Below the pieces are notes generated by a model. The model saw only the letters and a program-made list of their open reading frames with translations, searched no databases and was not told where the DNA came from. Positions 46,066 to 57,250 of a stretch of 64,000 nucleotides of DNA are shown here, piece by piece. This DNA comes from Brachypterus glaber (taxonomy: Eukaryota; Arthropoda; Insecta; Coleoptera; Kateretidae), in contig OY294045.1 in the NCBI GenBank assembly GCA_958510825.1, positions 8,235,916 through 8,299,915 on the forward strand, read 5' to 3'. Within the stretch, counting starts at the first letter, position 1. Every line of letters begins with the position of its first letter. The position numbers were made by a program, and so were the translations under genes.

Positions 46066-46686
46066 AAATGGGAAAATCTTTTACTGGGTAGTGTATGTTC
46101 CTTATCGAAAGTTCTAGGCTGGGATTGTTTTTGGAAATATCAAGGTGGGATGAAAGGTAAAATAGGATAAAAACAATTTTTTCATTATTTAAAATAAAAA
46201 AGGTTTTTTGAAAAATTAAACATTTTTGAAAGTTTTTTCTTTTTGAAAAAATCTTTAAAAAAAAATATTTTTTTTTTTAATTTTTTATTATTTGAAAAAC
46301 ATTTTTTTGGAAAATTAGTTGATCTTTTGTTTTAAGTCGTGCTAAGGTCCTATCTACATAGGTTTAACATACACAGATAGAACCCTTCAGCTTGGGAAGG
46401 CAGTACAGAGGAGAGTATTCTTTTGTTGCAGGAGTATTTTTTTAGAGTTAATAAAGATAATAAAGAGTTTTGGTTAATCCTTTATTTTAAGTATTTATAG
46501 ACGGGGTTGTTATTTAAGATTTTGGGTTTTGACTATCGAGTGATTTAGAATCATGAAAAATAATGTTTGAAGTTACGCGGTTTATAAATTAAGTTTTTAT
46601 TATTTTGATTTTTTGCTTTAAGAATATTATTTAAATTAACACTTTAATATAACTTAGCGATACCAAACCAAACAAACACCCTTATA
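46066..46686. other. Intron stretch with composite-repeat remnants
   Basis: About 46110-46200 repeats the GTTCTAGGCTGGGATTGTTT phrase seen near 40685. About 46341-46402 resembles the hairpin at 16600-16662. Poly-A/T runs fill the rest. Confidence 0.45.
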
Positions 46687-47148
46687 TACACTGATAGAAA
46701 TATTGTTGTAATATAGGCGCCAACCATATTTTGTAATATTCCATAGCATCAATATGTTATACGATACAACAACCAGTTGTAGAATTGTTGTACTTTCTAG
46801 TGTTTTGGTGGTTAGCTGTATGGGTTTCTGGTAGTTTTCGCCTGACGGGTAGCGACAAGGTAATAGATGAGCATCGATACCTCCCCTCAATTTACCCACA
46901 GTACGCAGATCGCCGAATTATGTGTGACCGGCGCCGGACGTTAAAAACAAACCAACAAACCAATCAACCACCAAAACACACTAACACACAAACTAGACAA
47001 AGCAACAACCGATCGAGTGACCCTAGTTATAAATACAACAAATGTTATCTTATGTCCTAGTTAGTACTATACTATAGTACAATTTGTGGTTGGCGCATAT
47101 ATAACAATATGTTGTTGTATTAATAACGCTATTATTCTACCAGTGTAG
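46687..47148. mobile_element. Foldback with a nested GGGTCACTCGATC-family copy
   Basis: The outer ends pair: TACACTGATAGAAATATTGT at the left with the right end ACCAGTGTA, and GGCGCCAACCATATTTTG with CAATTTGTGGTTGGCGC. Inside, at about 46785-47030, lies a second copy of the MITE family of 6380-6523 (TAGTGTTTTGGTGGTTAGC on the left; ACCACCAAAACACACTAACA to GATCGAGTGACCCTAG on the right) with about 90 bp of extra GC-richer sequence in its centre. The two frames here are readings of the repeats. Confidence 0.7.
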
Positions 47149-48337
47149 ACTATTTTATTTTCATTATTTTTTATTTTTTTTTTGTTTGCCTTACGTTGTT
47201 CCTAGTGCGTTTTAAAATCTAAAAAATACAAAAAATATTTCCCAAGATGTTTATTTTATGCAATTACATAGGTAGAAAAGCCATAGTGGGTAAAAACACA
47301 TTAGGTCTGTAAAATTTAGTCCGCCATTTTTACCTTTTAAACGTCAAAATTTGTAAACAAAAACAAAACCTCAAAAAGGTTTCTCACATTTTTACAAGTC
47401 TTTACAAAACAAGTAATTTTTAACACTATAAACAAAATAAAACTATAAAGACACGCAGATACCACAAACAACGCCACAAACAAAATATCACCAATTATTT
47501 GATTTCATAACAAAATGACAGAGTGCAGGGTTGTCGGACCTCCTACCCATGTAAATTTACGTTTGCTTGCATTTAAATGGTTTGAATGTAAATTTATGCT
47601 GTCTTTAAGTGTTCTTATTAAAATTTTTATCAAAATATTGGAAATTTATTTGTTTTTATAATAAAAAATTATACGGTTGAAATATTGTTGGCAACGTAGA
47701 ACCGCTATTTTTACCGTTTAGATGTCAATTTTCTATCTATTGTTATTACGCAGCGCAGAACCCTGCGCAAACGTTTATTTCCTCTATAAATTCTCTCCCT
47801 ATGTGTATGCAATATACCTGTTTCAATTTTCTTGAGCCATTTATAGGAGTTGCGGTTTTTTAAAATATAACCCTGTATACTTTTATTACAGATTTTTTTT
47901 AACAGTTTTGTAACTAGAGTCATTATTTAGCCGCATAGTGCTGCTACTTGCTTTGTTCTACGAACTAAGATAATTACTTTTTAAATATAGTTTTAGCTTT
48001 CTATTTATAGGGCGACTTTAAATGTGCATATTGTAAGCATATTTACGTTTATTTTTGTAATACCTACTCTCTTTTAATGTTTTCTTACAGCTAACTTTGT
48101 TTGCTTATACAATGGCTTGATACAAAAATTAAAATTAATTTTTAGACGGCTACTCAGCAGCGGACTGGCTCAGGCCACTGCCTGAGCCCCACCCGAAGTT
48201 TACTACAGCCCTGGTTATTTGTAATTATTTTATTGAATGGGTTGTTTTTTGTCTAATTATAGAAGAAAATAGCTAAGGACCTTTTTTTTGATTACGTGCT
48301 TTTCTAGAAAGGCGTTACATTCATTATTTTTTCTCGG
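47149..48337. other. Intron stretch, little recognised
   Basis: AT-rich. The 70-codon minus frame at 47711 has no support. At about 48148, CAGCAGCGGACTGGCTCAGG resembles the end of a hAT-type element, and a similar phrase (GTCGGACTGGGCAGCCCGAG) is at 31883, but no partner end was found. Confidence 0.35.
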
Positions 48338-48480
48338 GTCCCCTTTTGGTTGTTTTCGGGCCCTCCATTAAACCTTTTGCGGGGCCCCTGTAAACGTTTT
48401 GCGCTCCTCCTTTAAACATTAAGTGGACCCCTTTGTCCGTATTGTAGGCCCTCCTTTGAAGGTTTTGGGCACGGGTCCTA
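48338..48480. repeat. Degenerate ~22-bp minisatellite, six units
   Basis: Successive units of 21-23 bases follow the pattern GGGCCCCT plus TTTAAACGTTTTG, with many substitutions, for example CGGGCCCTCCATTAAACC and CGGGGCCCCTGTAAACG. Its GC content stands well above the flanks. No open frame. Confidence 0.6.
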
Positions 48481-49472
48481 ATTTTTAGACAGCTATACCT
48501 AATAGTGTTTTCGTTTAGTAATAAATTTTTGAAGACAATACTACATTAATCTCAAACTCTTTTAATAAATTTTAATTTAACTGAATACATTTCATTATAA
48601 CAAATTTTTCTAATGGAGGTAAAGCTAAGAGCTATTCATAAATCTAGTCTAGCAACTTGAAAAAAAAAACACATAAATAACAAAGCCCTTAGAATAGTTT
48701 AACCAGTGCTGGAAAAGAGGGTTTTTTAACAAAGTTCACATTAATGAAAACGTTGTTTATTGTACTGCCCTGGTAAGAAAAGTTGTCCTATCTGCAAAAA
48801 TTCACTTTTTGAAATAAGCACACCATTGTATTGCTTTACACTAGCCCCATGTGCCTAGTAAAAAGAAATGTCCTAGGGAACGTTTAAGTATTACGTGAAA
48901 CGAGAATTCGTAATAAAATACAGGAATCGTGAAATCTTGGTTGAGTTAGTTTATTATACACTAAAAAAATAAATTGTTATAAACTATTGTAAAATACAAG
49001 CACATAAAATAGTATACTAATTATTAGGGAATAAACCAAAATGACTTACCTAATAAACAGTCGTATTTTTAATTATTCAATTTATTATAAAAATATGGAC
49101 ATAGTTTTCTTAAAAGCGTACAACTCGAACTAAACTGAAATTACTGGTGAAAAGGTCAAAAATTAACGACAAAAAATGTGTTAAATTTAAAAGATAATTT
49201 CTTCGTTATCCGTAGGCAACTTACAGTGCACGTATATATATTTTTGCTATGGTTCATACGTAACGCAAATTTTAATCATTTTGGAACCCCGTAAAAAGAA
49301 AAAGATTGTCCAAATAAAAGACGATTTTACCAAAGTGCGTTAGATACCATTCTGAACAACTTTTCAAAACGTCTGTCTGTCTGTCCGTCTGTCCTTCTGT
49401 CCATTTTAATAACATATTAATCTAAACATTGTTTTTGTTTTACTCATTATTTTTTGGGCTGTAAACCATTTT
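48481..49472. other. Intron stretch with isolated repeat ends
   Basis: One-sided ends of the GGGAACGTT MITE family occur at 48874-48900 and 49258-49290, in opposed orientation about 400 bp apart, so this may be a longer, decayed element. About 48766-48825 is an inverted copy of 10430-10490 (AGATAGGACAACTTGTCTTA). A GTCTGTCTGTCCGTCTGTCC tract lies near 49372. Confidence 0.45.
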
Positions 49473-49587
49473 GAAATGACGTGTCTGCGCGGGTATAAAT
49501 GGTGCACAAACCGGACTTGAGCGCGTAAGTTTCATCCACTCAAGTCCGTTTTGTGCACCATTTATACCCGCTCAGATCCGTCATTTT
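49473..49587. repeat. Hairpin repeat, 115 bp
   Basis: GGGTATAAATGGTGCACAAA and ACCGGACTTGAGCG on the left pair with CACTCAAGTCCG and TTTTGTGCACCATTTATACC on the right around a loop of about 15 bases. The stem has few mismatches. Confidence 0.7.
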
Positions 49588-50784
49588 TAAAAGGGTATGT
49601 AGACATTTTAATTAGTTTGTTGACATAAATATTTAAAATAAAACAAATAGAGAAAATTAAAATATGTAGATACAAATATCTACAATGCACAATTTTATTT
49701 TTATTTTATTTTTAATTAAATTTACTTATAGCAAAAATACAGTGAATTGTCTTTTAACGATAATAATGTATTTTTGTTATCCTAGTAATATAATTAAGAG
49801 GACCTTGTGTTTCATGAAATTAATCTATGTTATGCTTAATACGGACTTAAAAAATATCTTAATTATATTGTTTTTTATTTTCATAAAGTTTTAATCCTCT
49901 TTTGGCTGCCAGTGCGGTTTTTCTGTGTTCTCTTTTTAATGCTTTATTTGTGCGACATAACACTATTTTTATTAGTACACAGCTTTCTTTAGAAATAATA
50001 AATTACTAAAATACTGTTATAATCCTCTTCTTATTTTAACAATGTACTGCTTTATGTTTAATAAAAAATAATTTTATTTTTCATTAATTTCAGGGGATAT
50101 AATAGCTAGCTAATTGCTTTTATTTCACACTGACACGCATTAAATTCCGGACACCTAAAAAATTGACATTTTTTAAATTCAAATATTTCGAAAACTAATT
50201 AATGGATTTGACTGATTCTTTTTTTGTTTTGAAGCTTAAACATTCTCTACTTTTGTTTGTTTTAAGAATGATTAAATTTTTTTTTTTCGTATTAACTGCA
50301 ACAAATAATGTACAACTATTTTTTTTACCCCATATTCTAGGACTTGCATGGTACGCCACTGCAACTGTTTATCAAATTATTAAAGTCTTTCTTATTGCCG
50401 CAGTTTTAATGAATATTTTATTTTTTATTTTTTTACATTTTTACTTCTGGTTTCTGGTCTCCAAGTTTTTTTCCAATCTAGAGAGGTAATTAGTCGGGAA
50501 ATGTTAGTAGTCTACCCCTCCCCCTTCGGTACGCCTCTGTTTGAGCAGGATAAGAAAGTGGCTTTCCCAATAGAGGTATAAACTGTATACAGTTTATACA
50601 TGTACCTAAATACTCAAGTGTCAAACTTTATGAAACTGTACATACAGTTTCATAAAATACACTATCTATAGTAACTATTATCTAGTTAGTGTCACTCAGG
50701 ACCGTAGCGAAGAAGATTTCGTGGGGGGAAGAAAGTCAAAAGTTACAACTTTTTTTCAAAAGTTACAACTTTTTTCGGCCTAGA
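49588..50784. other. Intron stretch, no supported gene
   Basis: AT-rich. The 95-codon frame at 50202 is rich in Phe and Leu and would look like membrane segments, but it coincides with poly-T runs and has no homologue I recognise. The reverse of GGTACGCCACTG at 50351 resembles a hAT end (CAGTGGCGTACC) without a partner. Confidence 0.35.
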
Positions 50785-51020
50785 AATGCAACTCTTTTCT
50801 TCGACAAAGAAGTTAATGATTAAAAAAAAAGTTCCCCACCTTCGTGAAATATGCAACTTTTTTATTTTGAATCCGTGAAATGTGCAACTTTTGTAAGAAT
50901 CTCTGCAGAAATATGCAACTTTTTTCTTCAACAAAAAAGTAAATGACTAAAAAAAAATCCCCACCTTTTCTTGAAATATGCAACTTTTGTATTTTAAATC
51001 CATGAAATATGCAACTTTTC
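50785..51020. repeat. Tandem ~120-bp repeat before exon f
   Basis: Two units share the motif GAAATATGCAACTTTT, which occurs five times in all with small changes, and the blocks TTCTTCGACAAAGAAGTTAA versus TTCTTCAACAAAAAAGTAAA. The array ends about 50 bases before the acceptor of exon f. The minus frames at 50743 and 50813 are its readings. Confidence 0.65.
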
Positions 51021-51071
51021 AAAATAGGTGGTGTCACTGTATTATTTATGCATTTCTATCTTTTGTTTCAG

Positions 51072-51172
51072 CCCGGGATATAGAGATCACAATGCCTACT
51101 GGATCGGCGCGTCGGATAAATCACACGAAGGCGATTTTAGATGGTCAGACGGGCTTCCTTTTTCCTATACCA
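51072..51172 (+). CDS. CUB/C-type lectin-like protein, exon f (CTLD middle)
   Basis: A 101-base exon after the acceptor TTTTGTTTCAG and before the donor GTAAGTAT. It completes the Ser codon of exon e and leaves in phase 1. The 33 further residues, PGYRDHNAYWIGASDK, then EGDFRWSDGLPFSYT, hold the WIG motif of the lectin core and the acidic-F-x-W-x-D-G strand that comes just before the long loop. The loop, its calcium/sugar residues and the last two cysteines would be in the next exon, which I could not find to the right end of the window. Confidence 0.88.
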
Positions 51173-51810
51173 GTAAGTATTTTTGTTATCTGAATTGAAA
51201 TTACAAAATTACTTGAGTATAAAAAACAAATCTAAAAGTATTTTGTATTAAAATAGCAACAATTAACAACAAATAAAAGATAAAGAGAAAGAAAAAAAAG
51301 AAAAATAAAGTCATAATTGTGACATCCATGGGGCCTTACCCCATATGAGTTTTATAGTTTAGGTTAGGTTAAGGTTAGTTTATGCAATTGTTCAAAATAA
51401 TATTATACAGTGATACAAAAACAGGTTATTTTTAAAGGTTTTTCAGGTTGCTAAAACAGAACCAATAATTAAAAATTAAAAATTTAAAACGAGTTGCGAA
51501 CAACATTTTTCGTTCGATCTACAGACATTTGAAAATTTTATAAACGTCAAATAACTTTTGTCCAAATGAATGCTATGTGTAATCGTTTGGATAAATGAGT
51601 GTGCATAGTTGTCATTTCATTCAAATATGCACTATGTACTCGTGCGATAGAAATATATCCTAACGAGGATATATAGTGAACATGCATTTTTATTTATTTC
51701 GTGTACACTAGGTCGTACGAAAAGTTATTAGTGTACAAAACACACAAGTACAAACTTTCAAAAAGCAAACTTGGTGCAGGACCGTTTAAATATTATCAAC
51801 AAAAACTTTA
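51173..51810. other. Intron or downstream stretch, nothing recognised
   Basis: AT-rich with an A/G-rich patch near 51280-51310. No exon that could complete the lectin domain was found. Confidence 0.4.
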
Positions 51811-53344
51811 CACACCTGGAAACAATTTTTAGCTCAACTTTTACATAACCCAAGTTTTTTTTCATAATTTAATTATTTAGAGTTTTGGCATGTTTTTAAG
51901 ACCAAATTTAAGAAAATCTATCGATGCGTTTTTGAGAAAAACGATTTTCATTTGTTTTAACAAAAAAAATATAACATATTTTAAAAATTTATTTTTTTTT
52001 TAAATATTCAGATTTTATGTCAAAAGTGAGACAAAAAGTTTCTATGAACGTTTGTGTTAAATGGCTTCCTAGGGGAGCTAGAACATGTTTAAATGGCATT
52101 TTCCGAATAATATTCACTTCATAACTCAGGAAAGGTTTAACTGATTGACTTGAAATTTTTACTGTAGTATGCAACCAATAAACACTATTATTTTATGACA
52201 TAAAAAAATTAAATATTTAACCAGGAGCGGACTTACAGTTTTACATATAAATTATGAGGCATCCAATATCTACACCCATGGTCAAAAACTTAATTTTAAT
52301 AAAACGTTAAATGTTTACATTTATTGGTTCTATAGTTCAGTAAAAAATTCATGTTAATAAGTTAAACCGTTTCTGAGATATGAAATGATAAATATTCTAA
52401 AAATGCCCTTTAAAAGTATGCTAGCTCCCTTAAAAAGCAATTTATCTCAAACTTTTTTCTCACTTTTTGATGTAAAATCTGAATATCTAAAATAATTTTT
52501 AAATATGTAATTTTTTTTGTTAAAAAAAAATTAAAGTCGTTTATCTCAAAAACGCATCGATAGATTTTTTAAATTTGGTCTTAAGGCCAGCTTACTACAA
52601 AAAACGTAATTTTTTTCAATACATTTTATTTATAGTACAAAACATGTTGAGTAATCAATTTTTTTACATATGAAAGCACATACATATGAAATTACTTGAA
52701 AAAAAAATTTTTTTTTTTTTTCAAAATGGCTGTCCAAAATGGCTGCTGAAACTCATCTGATTCGTAGATGGATGACATCATTTCTTGGAAAAGAATTATC
52801 TGAAAGCAAAAAACAAAACGGTTTCATGTTCTGTATCGAATTGGCTATGGCCTCAAGCAGAACCAGAAATATTCATTATTATTTAAAAAAGTTATAAACA
52901 ATTAAAAGTGAAAAAAAGGGTAAAAATAAATTCAAAAGTCCGCCATTTTGTTTTTTTTTCATTGAAAATGTTTCATTCTGCTTGAGGCCATAGCCGATTC
53001 GATACAGAACATGAAACCGTTTTGTTTTTTGCTTTCAGATAATTCTTTTCCAAGAAATGATGTCATCCATCTACGAATCAGATGAGTTTCAGCAGCCATT
53101 TTCAGGACCGCCATTTTGAAAAAAAAAAATTTTTTTTTCAAGTAATTTCATATACGTGCTTTCATATGTAAAAAAATTGATTACTCAACATGTTTTGTAC
53201 TATAAATAAAATATATTGAAAAAAAATACGTTTTTTGGAGTAAGCTGGCCTTAAAAAGATGCCAAAGCTCTAAATAATTAAATTATGAAAAAAAACTTGG
53301 GTTATGTGAAAGTTGAGCTAAAAATTGTTTTCAGACCGGTGTGT
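51811..53344. repeat. Foldback element, about 1.53 kb, with palindromic core
   Basis: CACACCTGGAAACAATTTTT pairs with the right end, and GCTCAACTTTTACATAACCC pairs with GGGTTATGTGAAAGTTGAGC. The inner part has its own arms at about 52620-52860 and 52975-53240, with the phrases AATGGCTGCTGAAACTCATC and TTCTTGGAAAAGAATTATCT against their reverse complements. The 60-codon minus frame at 52959 and the frame at 51989 read the arms only. Confidence 0.8.
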
Positions 53345-53666
53345 TTAATAGACTTTCTTTAAATATAAAAATATCTGACATAAAACCTTACGGGACACTT
53401 TTATCTTACGTTATAAAGTAAAAAGCATAATAAAGTGAACGTCTATCCGATATAGTCCACACTGCTATAGAATACGGTGGACTTTTTATTGACAATAAAA
53501 TTTTATTAAGAGCTTTTAAATATGCATTAAACTTCAAGAATGTTTTAAGTATTTTTGAAACATTTCCTTCCCTATGAACTTCTTTAGTTAGTTTAGATTT
53601 TTTATGTTTAAATACATTGTTGTGTATTTTAAACATACAATATCAATATTTTTTCTTTTTTTACTT

Positions 53667-53804
53667 ATATCGTCCCTTATCTCACGTAATGACGTATCTG
53701 ACAAAAATTGAAAAAGTGAGGTACACCGCAAACAATTTTTTGCGGCCCCTCTCACTTTTGCAATTTTTGTCAGTTACGTCGTTACGTGAGATAGGGGACG
53801 ATAC
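53667..53804. mobile_element. MITE-like hairpin, 138 bp
   Basis: ATATCGTCCCTTATCTCACG on the left pairs with the right end (CGTGAGATAGGGGACGATA). The stem continues through GACAAAAATTG and AAAAGTGAG. A centre around CCGCAAACAATTTTTTGCGG forms a second short stem. Confidence 0.75.
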
Positions 53805-53824
53805 GGATACGGCTATATTGGTAA

Positions 53825-54512
53825 CACAGGCCCACAAAAGAAAAAAAAGTGGGCTGTGCTGGGGTTGAGACCTAACTATTCTTATGTATTTTGGGATGCT
53901 GAATACGAATCTGTCATAAAAAAGGCTCTTCGTCTGCTCATTTTGTTTCTACACTGAAAAAACTGTCTGGACCCACAAAAAAAAGTGGTTAAGACCCACG
54001 GATTCTTATGTATTTTGGGATGCTGAACACGAATCTGCCATAAAAAAGGCACTTCATGGGCTTATTTTGTATCTACACTGAAAAAACTGTCTGGGCCCAC
54101 AAAAAAAAAGTGGTCTATGCTGGGGTTGAGATCCACTTATTCTTATGTATTTTGGGATGCTGAACACGAATCTGTCATAAAAAAGGCACTTCATCGGCTC
54201 ATTTTTTTTTCTACACTGGAAAAACTGTCTGGGGCCACAAAAAAAAGAGTGGTCTGTGCTGGAGTTTAGACTCACCCATTCTTATGTATTTTGAGATGGT
54301 GAACAAGAATCTGTCATAAAAAATGCACTTCAATGGCTCATTTTTTTGTTACACTGAAATAATATGAGATTTTTACCATTTTAGACAGTTTTTTCAGTTT
54401 AGCAAAGAAATGAGCTGATGAAGTGCCTTTTTTATGACAGATTCGTATTCAGCATCCCAAAATACATAAGAGTAGGTGGGTCTCAACCCCAGCACAGACC
54501 ACTTTTTTTAAT
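53825..54512. repeat. ~135-bp tandem repeats, four units, plus one inverted unit
   Basis: TCTTATGTATTTTGGGATGC begins a shared block at about 53880, 54004, 54141 and 54280. Each unit also has GAATCTGTCATAAAAAAGGC and ACACTGAAAAAACTGTCTGG. From about 54360 the same unit follows in reverse complement (CAGTTTTTTCAG, GCCTTTTTTATGACAGATTC, GGGTCTCAACCCCAGCACAG), so the end of the array can fold on itself. The 73-codon minus frame at 54054 reads across two units. Confidence 0.75.
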
Positions 54513-54947
54513 TTGCGTGTCCTAGTTTTCATTAAAATCACTAGGTCTACGAAAAGAAAATTTTAAAATTAATAGTTATAAATTTTAATTTAGATCGAAA
54601 AAAATATACTATTTAAAAATTCAAAACAGGACTTTTGTTTTTATTGATTAATAGCTTTATTTGGTCTTTACTTGGATCTGTGAAATGATTTCACTGAAAT
54701 AAATCTGGTTAAAATGATTTTAATAAAATCTTAATTCAGTGATAGTTTTAAAAGTAATAATGATAGTTTTAAAAGTAATAATGTACCATCCACCAACCCT
54801 AAATTTAAAACAAGAGAAATATCCACTTTATGATTTTTTTAAACCTTAATGAGTAAAAGGCCTTTACTAAGGACTGTCTGGTAAAAAAACACCCAGGACT
54901 ATATAATGGGAGGCATAGCGTAGTGGCTAGCGCGTATGTATAGCAAG
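54355..54947 (+). repeat. 593-bp direct duplication, first copy
   Basis: Begins TGAAATAATATGAGATTTTT, includes the inverted ~135-bp unit, and ends in the 5' end of a SINE (GGGAGGCATAGCGTAGTGGC to TAGCAAG). Two bases separate it from the second copy. The two differ at only a few positions by eye, such as GACCAC versus GACCCC near 54499 and an extra A at 55486. Confidence 0.85.
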
Positions 54948-54949
54948 GC

Positions 54950-55543
54950 TGAAATAATATGAGATTTTTACCATTTTAGACAGTTTTTTCAGTTTAGCAA
55001 AGAAATGAGCTGATGAAGTGCCTTTTTTATGACAGATTCGTATTCAGCATCCCAAAATACATAAGAGTAGGTGGGTCTCAACCCCAGCACAGACCCCTTT
55101 TTTTAATTTGCGTGTCCTAGTTTTCATTAAAATCACTAGGTCTACGAAAAGAAAATTTTAAAATTAATAGTTATAAATTTTAATTTAGATCGAAAAAAAT
55201 ATACTATTTAAAAATTCAAAACAGGACTTTTGTTTTTATTGATTAATAGCTTTATTTGGTCTTTACTTGGATCTGTGAAATGATTTCACTGAAATAAATC
55301 TGGTTAAAATGATTTTAATAAAATCTTAATTCAGTGATAGTTTTAAAAGTAATAATGATAGTTTTAAAAGTAATAATGTACCATCCACCAACCCTAAATT
55401 TAAAACAAGAGAAATATCCACTTTATGATTTTTTTAAACCTTAATGAGTAAAAGGCCTTTACTAAGGACTGTCTGGTAAAAAAAACACCCAGGACTATAT
55501 AATGGGAGGCATAGCGTAGTGGCTAGCGCGTATGTATAGCAAG
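54950..55543 (+). repeat. 593-bp direct duplication, second copy
   Basis: Near-identical to 54355-54947. Unlike the first copy, its end runs on without a break into the rest of the SINE, so this is probably the original junction and the first copy the one that was cut. Confidence 0.85.
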
Positions 55544-55751
55544 TCTACTCTCACTGGCGCCGATTTGCCTATTTCAGTTAATTAATAATTGAAATTTGGC
55601 GAAGGCGATAAGTGAAACGGACACTCCCTAGAAATTGGTTCGAAAGTCAGTATAAGCCGGTGGTTCCCTCTACTACTAGCCCACACAAGTTCTGTACTTA
55701 GGGGATACTTAATTAAGTAGAATAGTACGAGGTTAAACAAACAAACAAACA
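55504..55751 (+). mobile_element. tRNA-derived SINE
   Basis: The 5' end GGGAGGCATAGCGTAGTGGC, then TAGCGCG, resembles the tRNA acceptor stem and A box. GGTTCGAAAGTC at 55637-55648 matches the B box of the RNA polymerase III promoter. The 3' end is an AAAC-repeat tail at about 55734-55751. The A-to-B distance, about 115 bases, is longer than in a tRNA, so there is either an insertion or the family has an unusual head. A remnant of the same family lies at 27764-27803. Confidence 0.65.
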
Positions 55752-56049
55752 ATATACATATTTACATTGTACGTAGAGTACTTAAGTTAATTATAAAATT
55801 ATATTTTAAAACGATTTTTATTAAAAAAAATATATATAGAAAATAATTGGTTAAAAAAAAATAATCGATATCACTTAGCAAATACTTTTTACAGTCCAAC
55901 GATGATATTGTAAAAATGTGCTAAAAGCCAGCAAAAACAATTAAATTGCTTCAGACTATTTAGTATACTATCGTAGTGGTAAAATCTTACGAAATTTTAA
56001 ATAGAGGGGGTGTTGTCAAAAATCCTTAAAAATGTCTAGCGTCTCGTAT
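55752..56049. other. AT-rich stretch, nothing recognised
   Basis: AT-rich and free of coding frames. It separates the SINE from the next direct repeat. Confidence 0.35.
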
Positions 56050-56350
56050 AAAATAGTTATTTATGGTACTAGTGGGTAAAGTAAGATCTGGCCCATGAGA
56101 AAATTAATTAAATTAATTTTCGAGAGGGCAATATCGGTTTACCCATGAGTGCCATACAAGGTTTTATCCAATAAATAACTTAGGAATTAATATTTTTATT
56201 AAAAATTTTAATGACATTTACAAGAAAATAATTTGACAAGTGACAGTTGAGTGGGTAAAATCCACTCAGACTAAAAGCCACGCGGGGGTTATTATTGAGT
56301 TTATCTATTTAAAACAAAGCTGGTAATTGTCTTATTATCTGTATGTATTG
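56050..56350 (+). repeat. ~300-bp direct repeat, copy 1
   Basis: Starts AAATAGTTATTTATGGTACT and includes AGAGGGCAATATCGGTTTAC and GCCACGCGGGGGTTATTATT. It recurs at 56947-57250 with small changes. In this copy the centre reads AATTAATTAAATTAATTTTC; the other has a different 30 bases there. Confidence 0.75.
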
Positions 56351-56946
56351 GATAAAGTATATAAATTTTATCAAGAATCGAAAAGTCTACAGACGAGTAA
56401 AAAAGCACTTTTACTCTGAGTGAAACATACTTTTTTTTTCTTCAAGCATCCTATATATATATATATTTAAATATTAATTTTTGCATTTAATTTATTCAGT
56501 AATAAAGTATGTTTTTTTATTAAAATAGGCCAATAAAAACCTTTCGAAATAAACTTAAACCTTCCTTAGCTCATTTTAATTTTTTTTCGTAGGCTAAATC
56601 GTACACTTTTCGCGATTTCGATGGTAACTTGTCTAATGTAGCATTTGAAACTTCGGAGAGATTTGTAGGTGTATAAACCATTTATTCTTCTTCAATCATT
56701 TTTAATCAATTTCACACAAGGTTTTTGCACAGAATCTCGAGTCAACCACCTGTTTACATAATAAACAAACAAGTTTGAAGTATGGCTGTCATCAAAGTCA
56801 AAGAGGGCTGCCGCCAGTGGTGGTTTTGCTAACTAACTTTTTTTACGGCGTACAACAACAAAACTCATTTTGTTATTATAAAAAAATAGATCACTTCTAA
56901 CTAGTGTTCTCAGTTATAAAATATGAACATGTTAGTACGCTTGATG
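56351..56946. other. Spacer between direct repeats
   Basis: AT-rich, with a GC-richer patch near 56740-56830 and no long frame. Confidence 0.35.
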
Positions 56947-57250
56947 AAAATAGTTATTTATGGTACTAGTGGGTAAAGTAAGATATTGTCCATGAGAAAA
57001 TTAACCTGCGAGGTGTCAGCAAAGCAGGTTAATTTTTGAGAGGGCAATATCGGTTTACCCATGAGTGCCATACAAGGTTTTATCCAATAAATAGCTTAGG
57101 AATTCATATTTTTATTAAAAATTTTAATGACATTTACAAGAAAATAATTTGACAAGTGACAGTTGAGTGGGTAAAATAAATAATTATCCACTCAATAAAG
57201 TAAAAGCCACGCGGGGGTTATTATTGAGTTTATCTATTTAAAATAAAGCT
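56947..57250 (+). repeat. ~300-bp direct repeat, copy 2, split by a MITE
   Basis: Matches copy 1 up to AAAGCTGG, where a hairpin element (57251-57574) interrupts it. The tail AAAGCTGGTAATTGTCTTAT reappears at about 57627, after the insertion and about 50 bases of other sequence. Confidence 0.75.

Noticed and set aside
45349..46117. Cluster of 80-93-codon frames on both strands
   Set aside because: All are readings of the ~90-bp tandem units of the composite repeat; the same phrases recur with the period of the DNA.
50202..50489. 95-codon frame rich in Phe, Leu and Val, resembling a membrane protein
   Set aside because: It coincides with poly-T runs in AT-rich DNA, which produce Phe-rich frames by chance. 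No signal for promoter, splice sites or homology, and a possible transposon end lies inside it.
53406..53868. Frames of 76 and 83 codons
   Set aside because: They overlap the hairpin at 53667-53804 and the start of the ~135-bp array, and have no coding character outside them.
55504..55543. tRNA gene suggested by an A-box-like head
   Set aside because: No anticodon or T-arm follows at tRNA spacing; the B box is about 115 bases away and an AAAC tail follows, as in a SINE.
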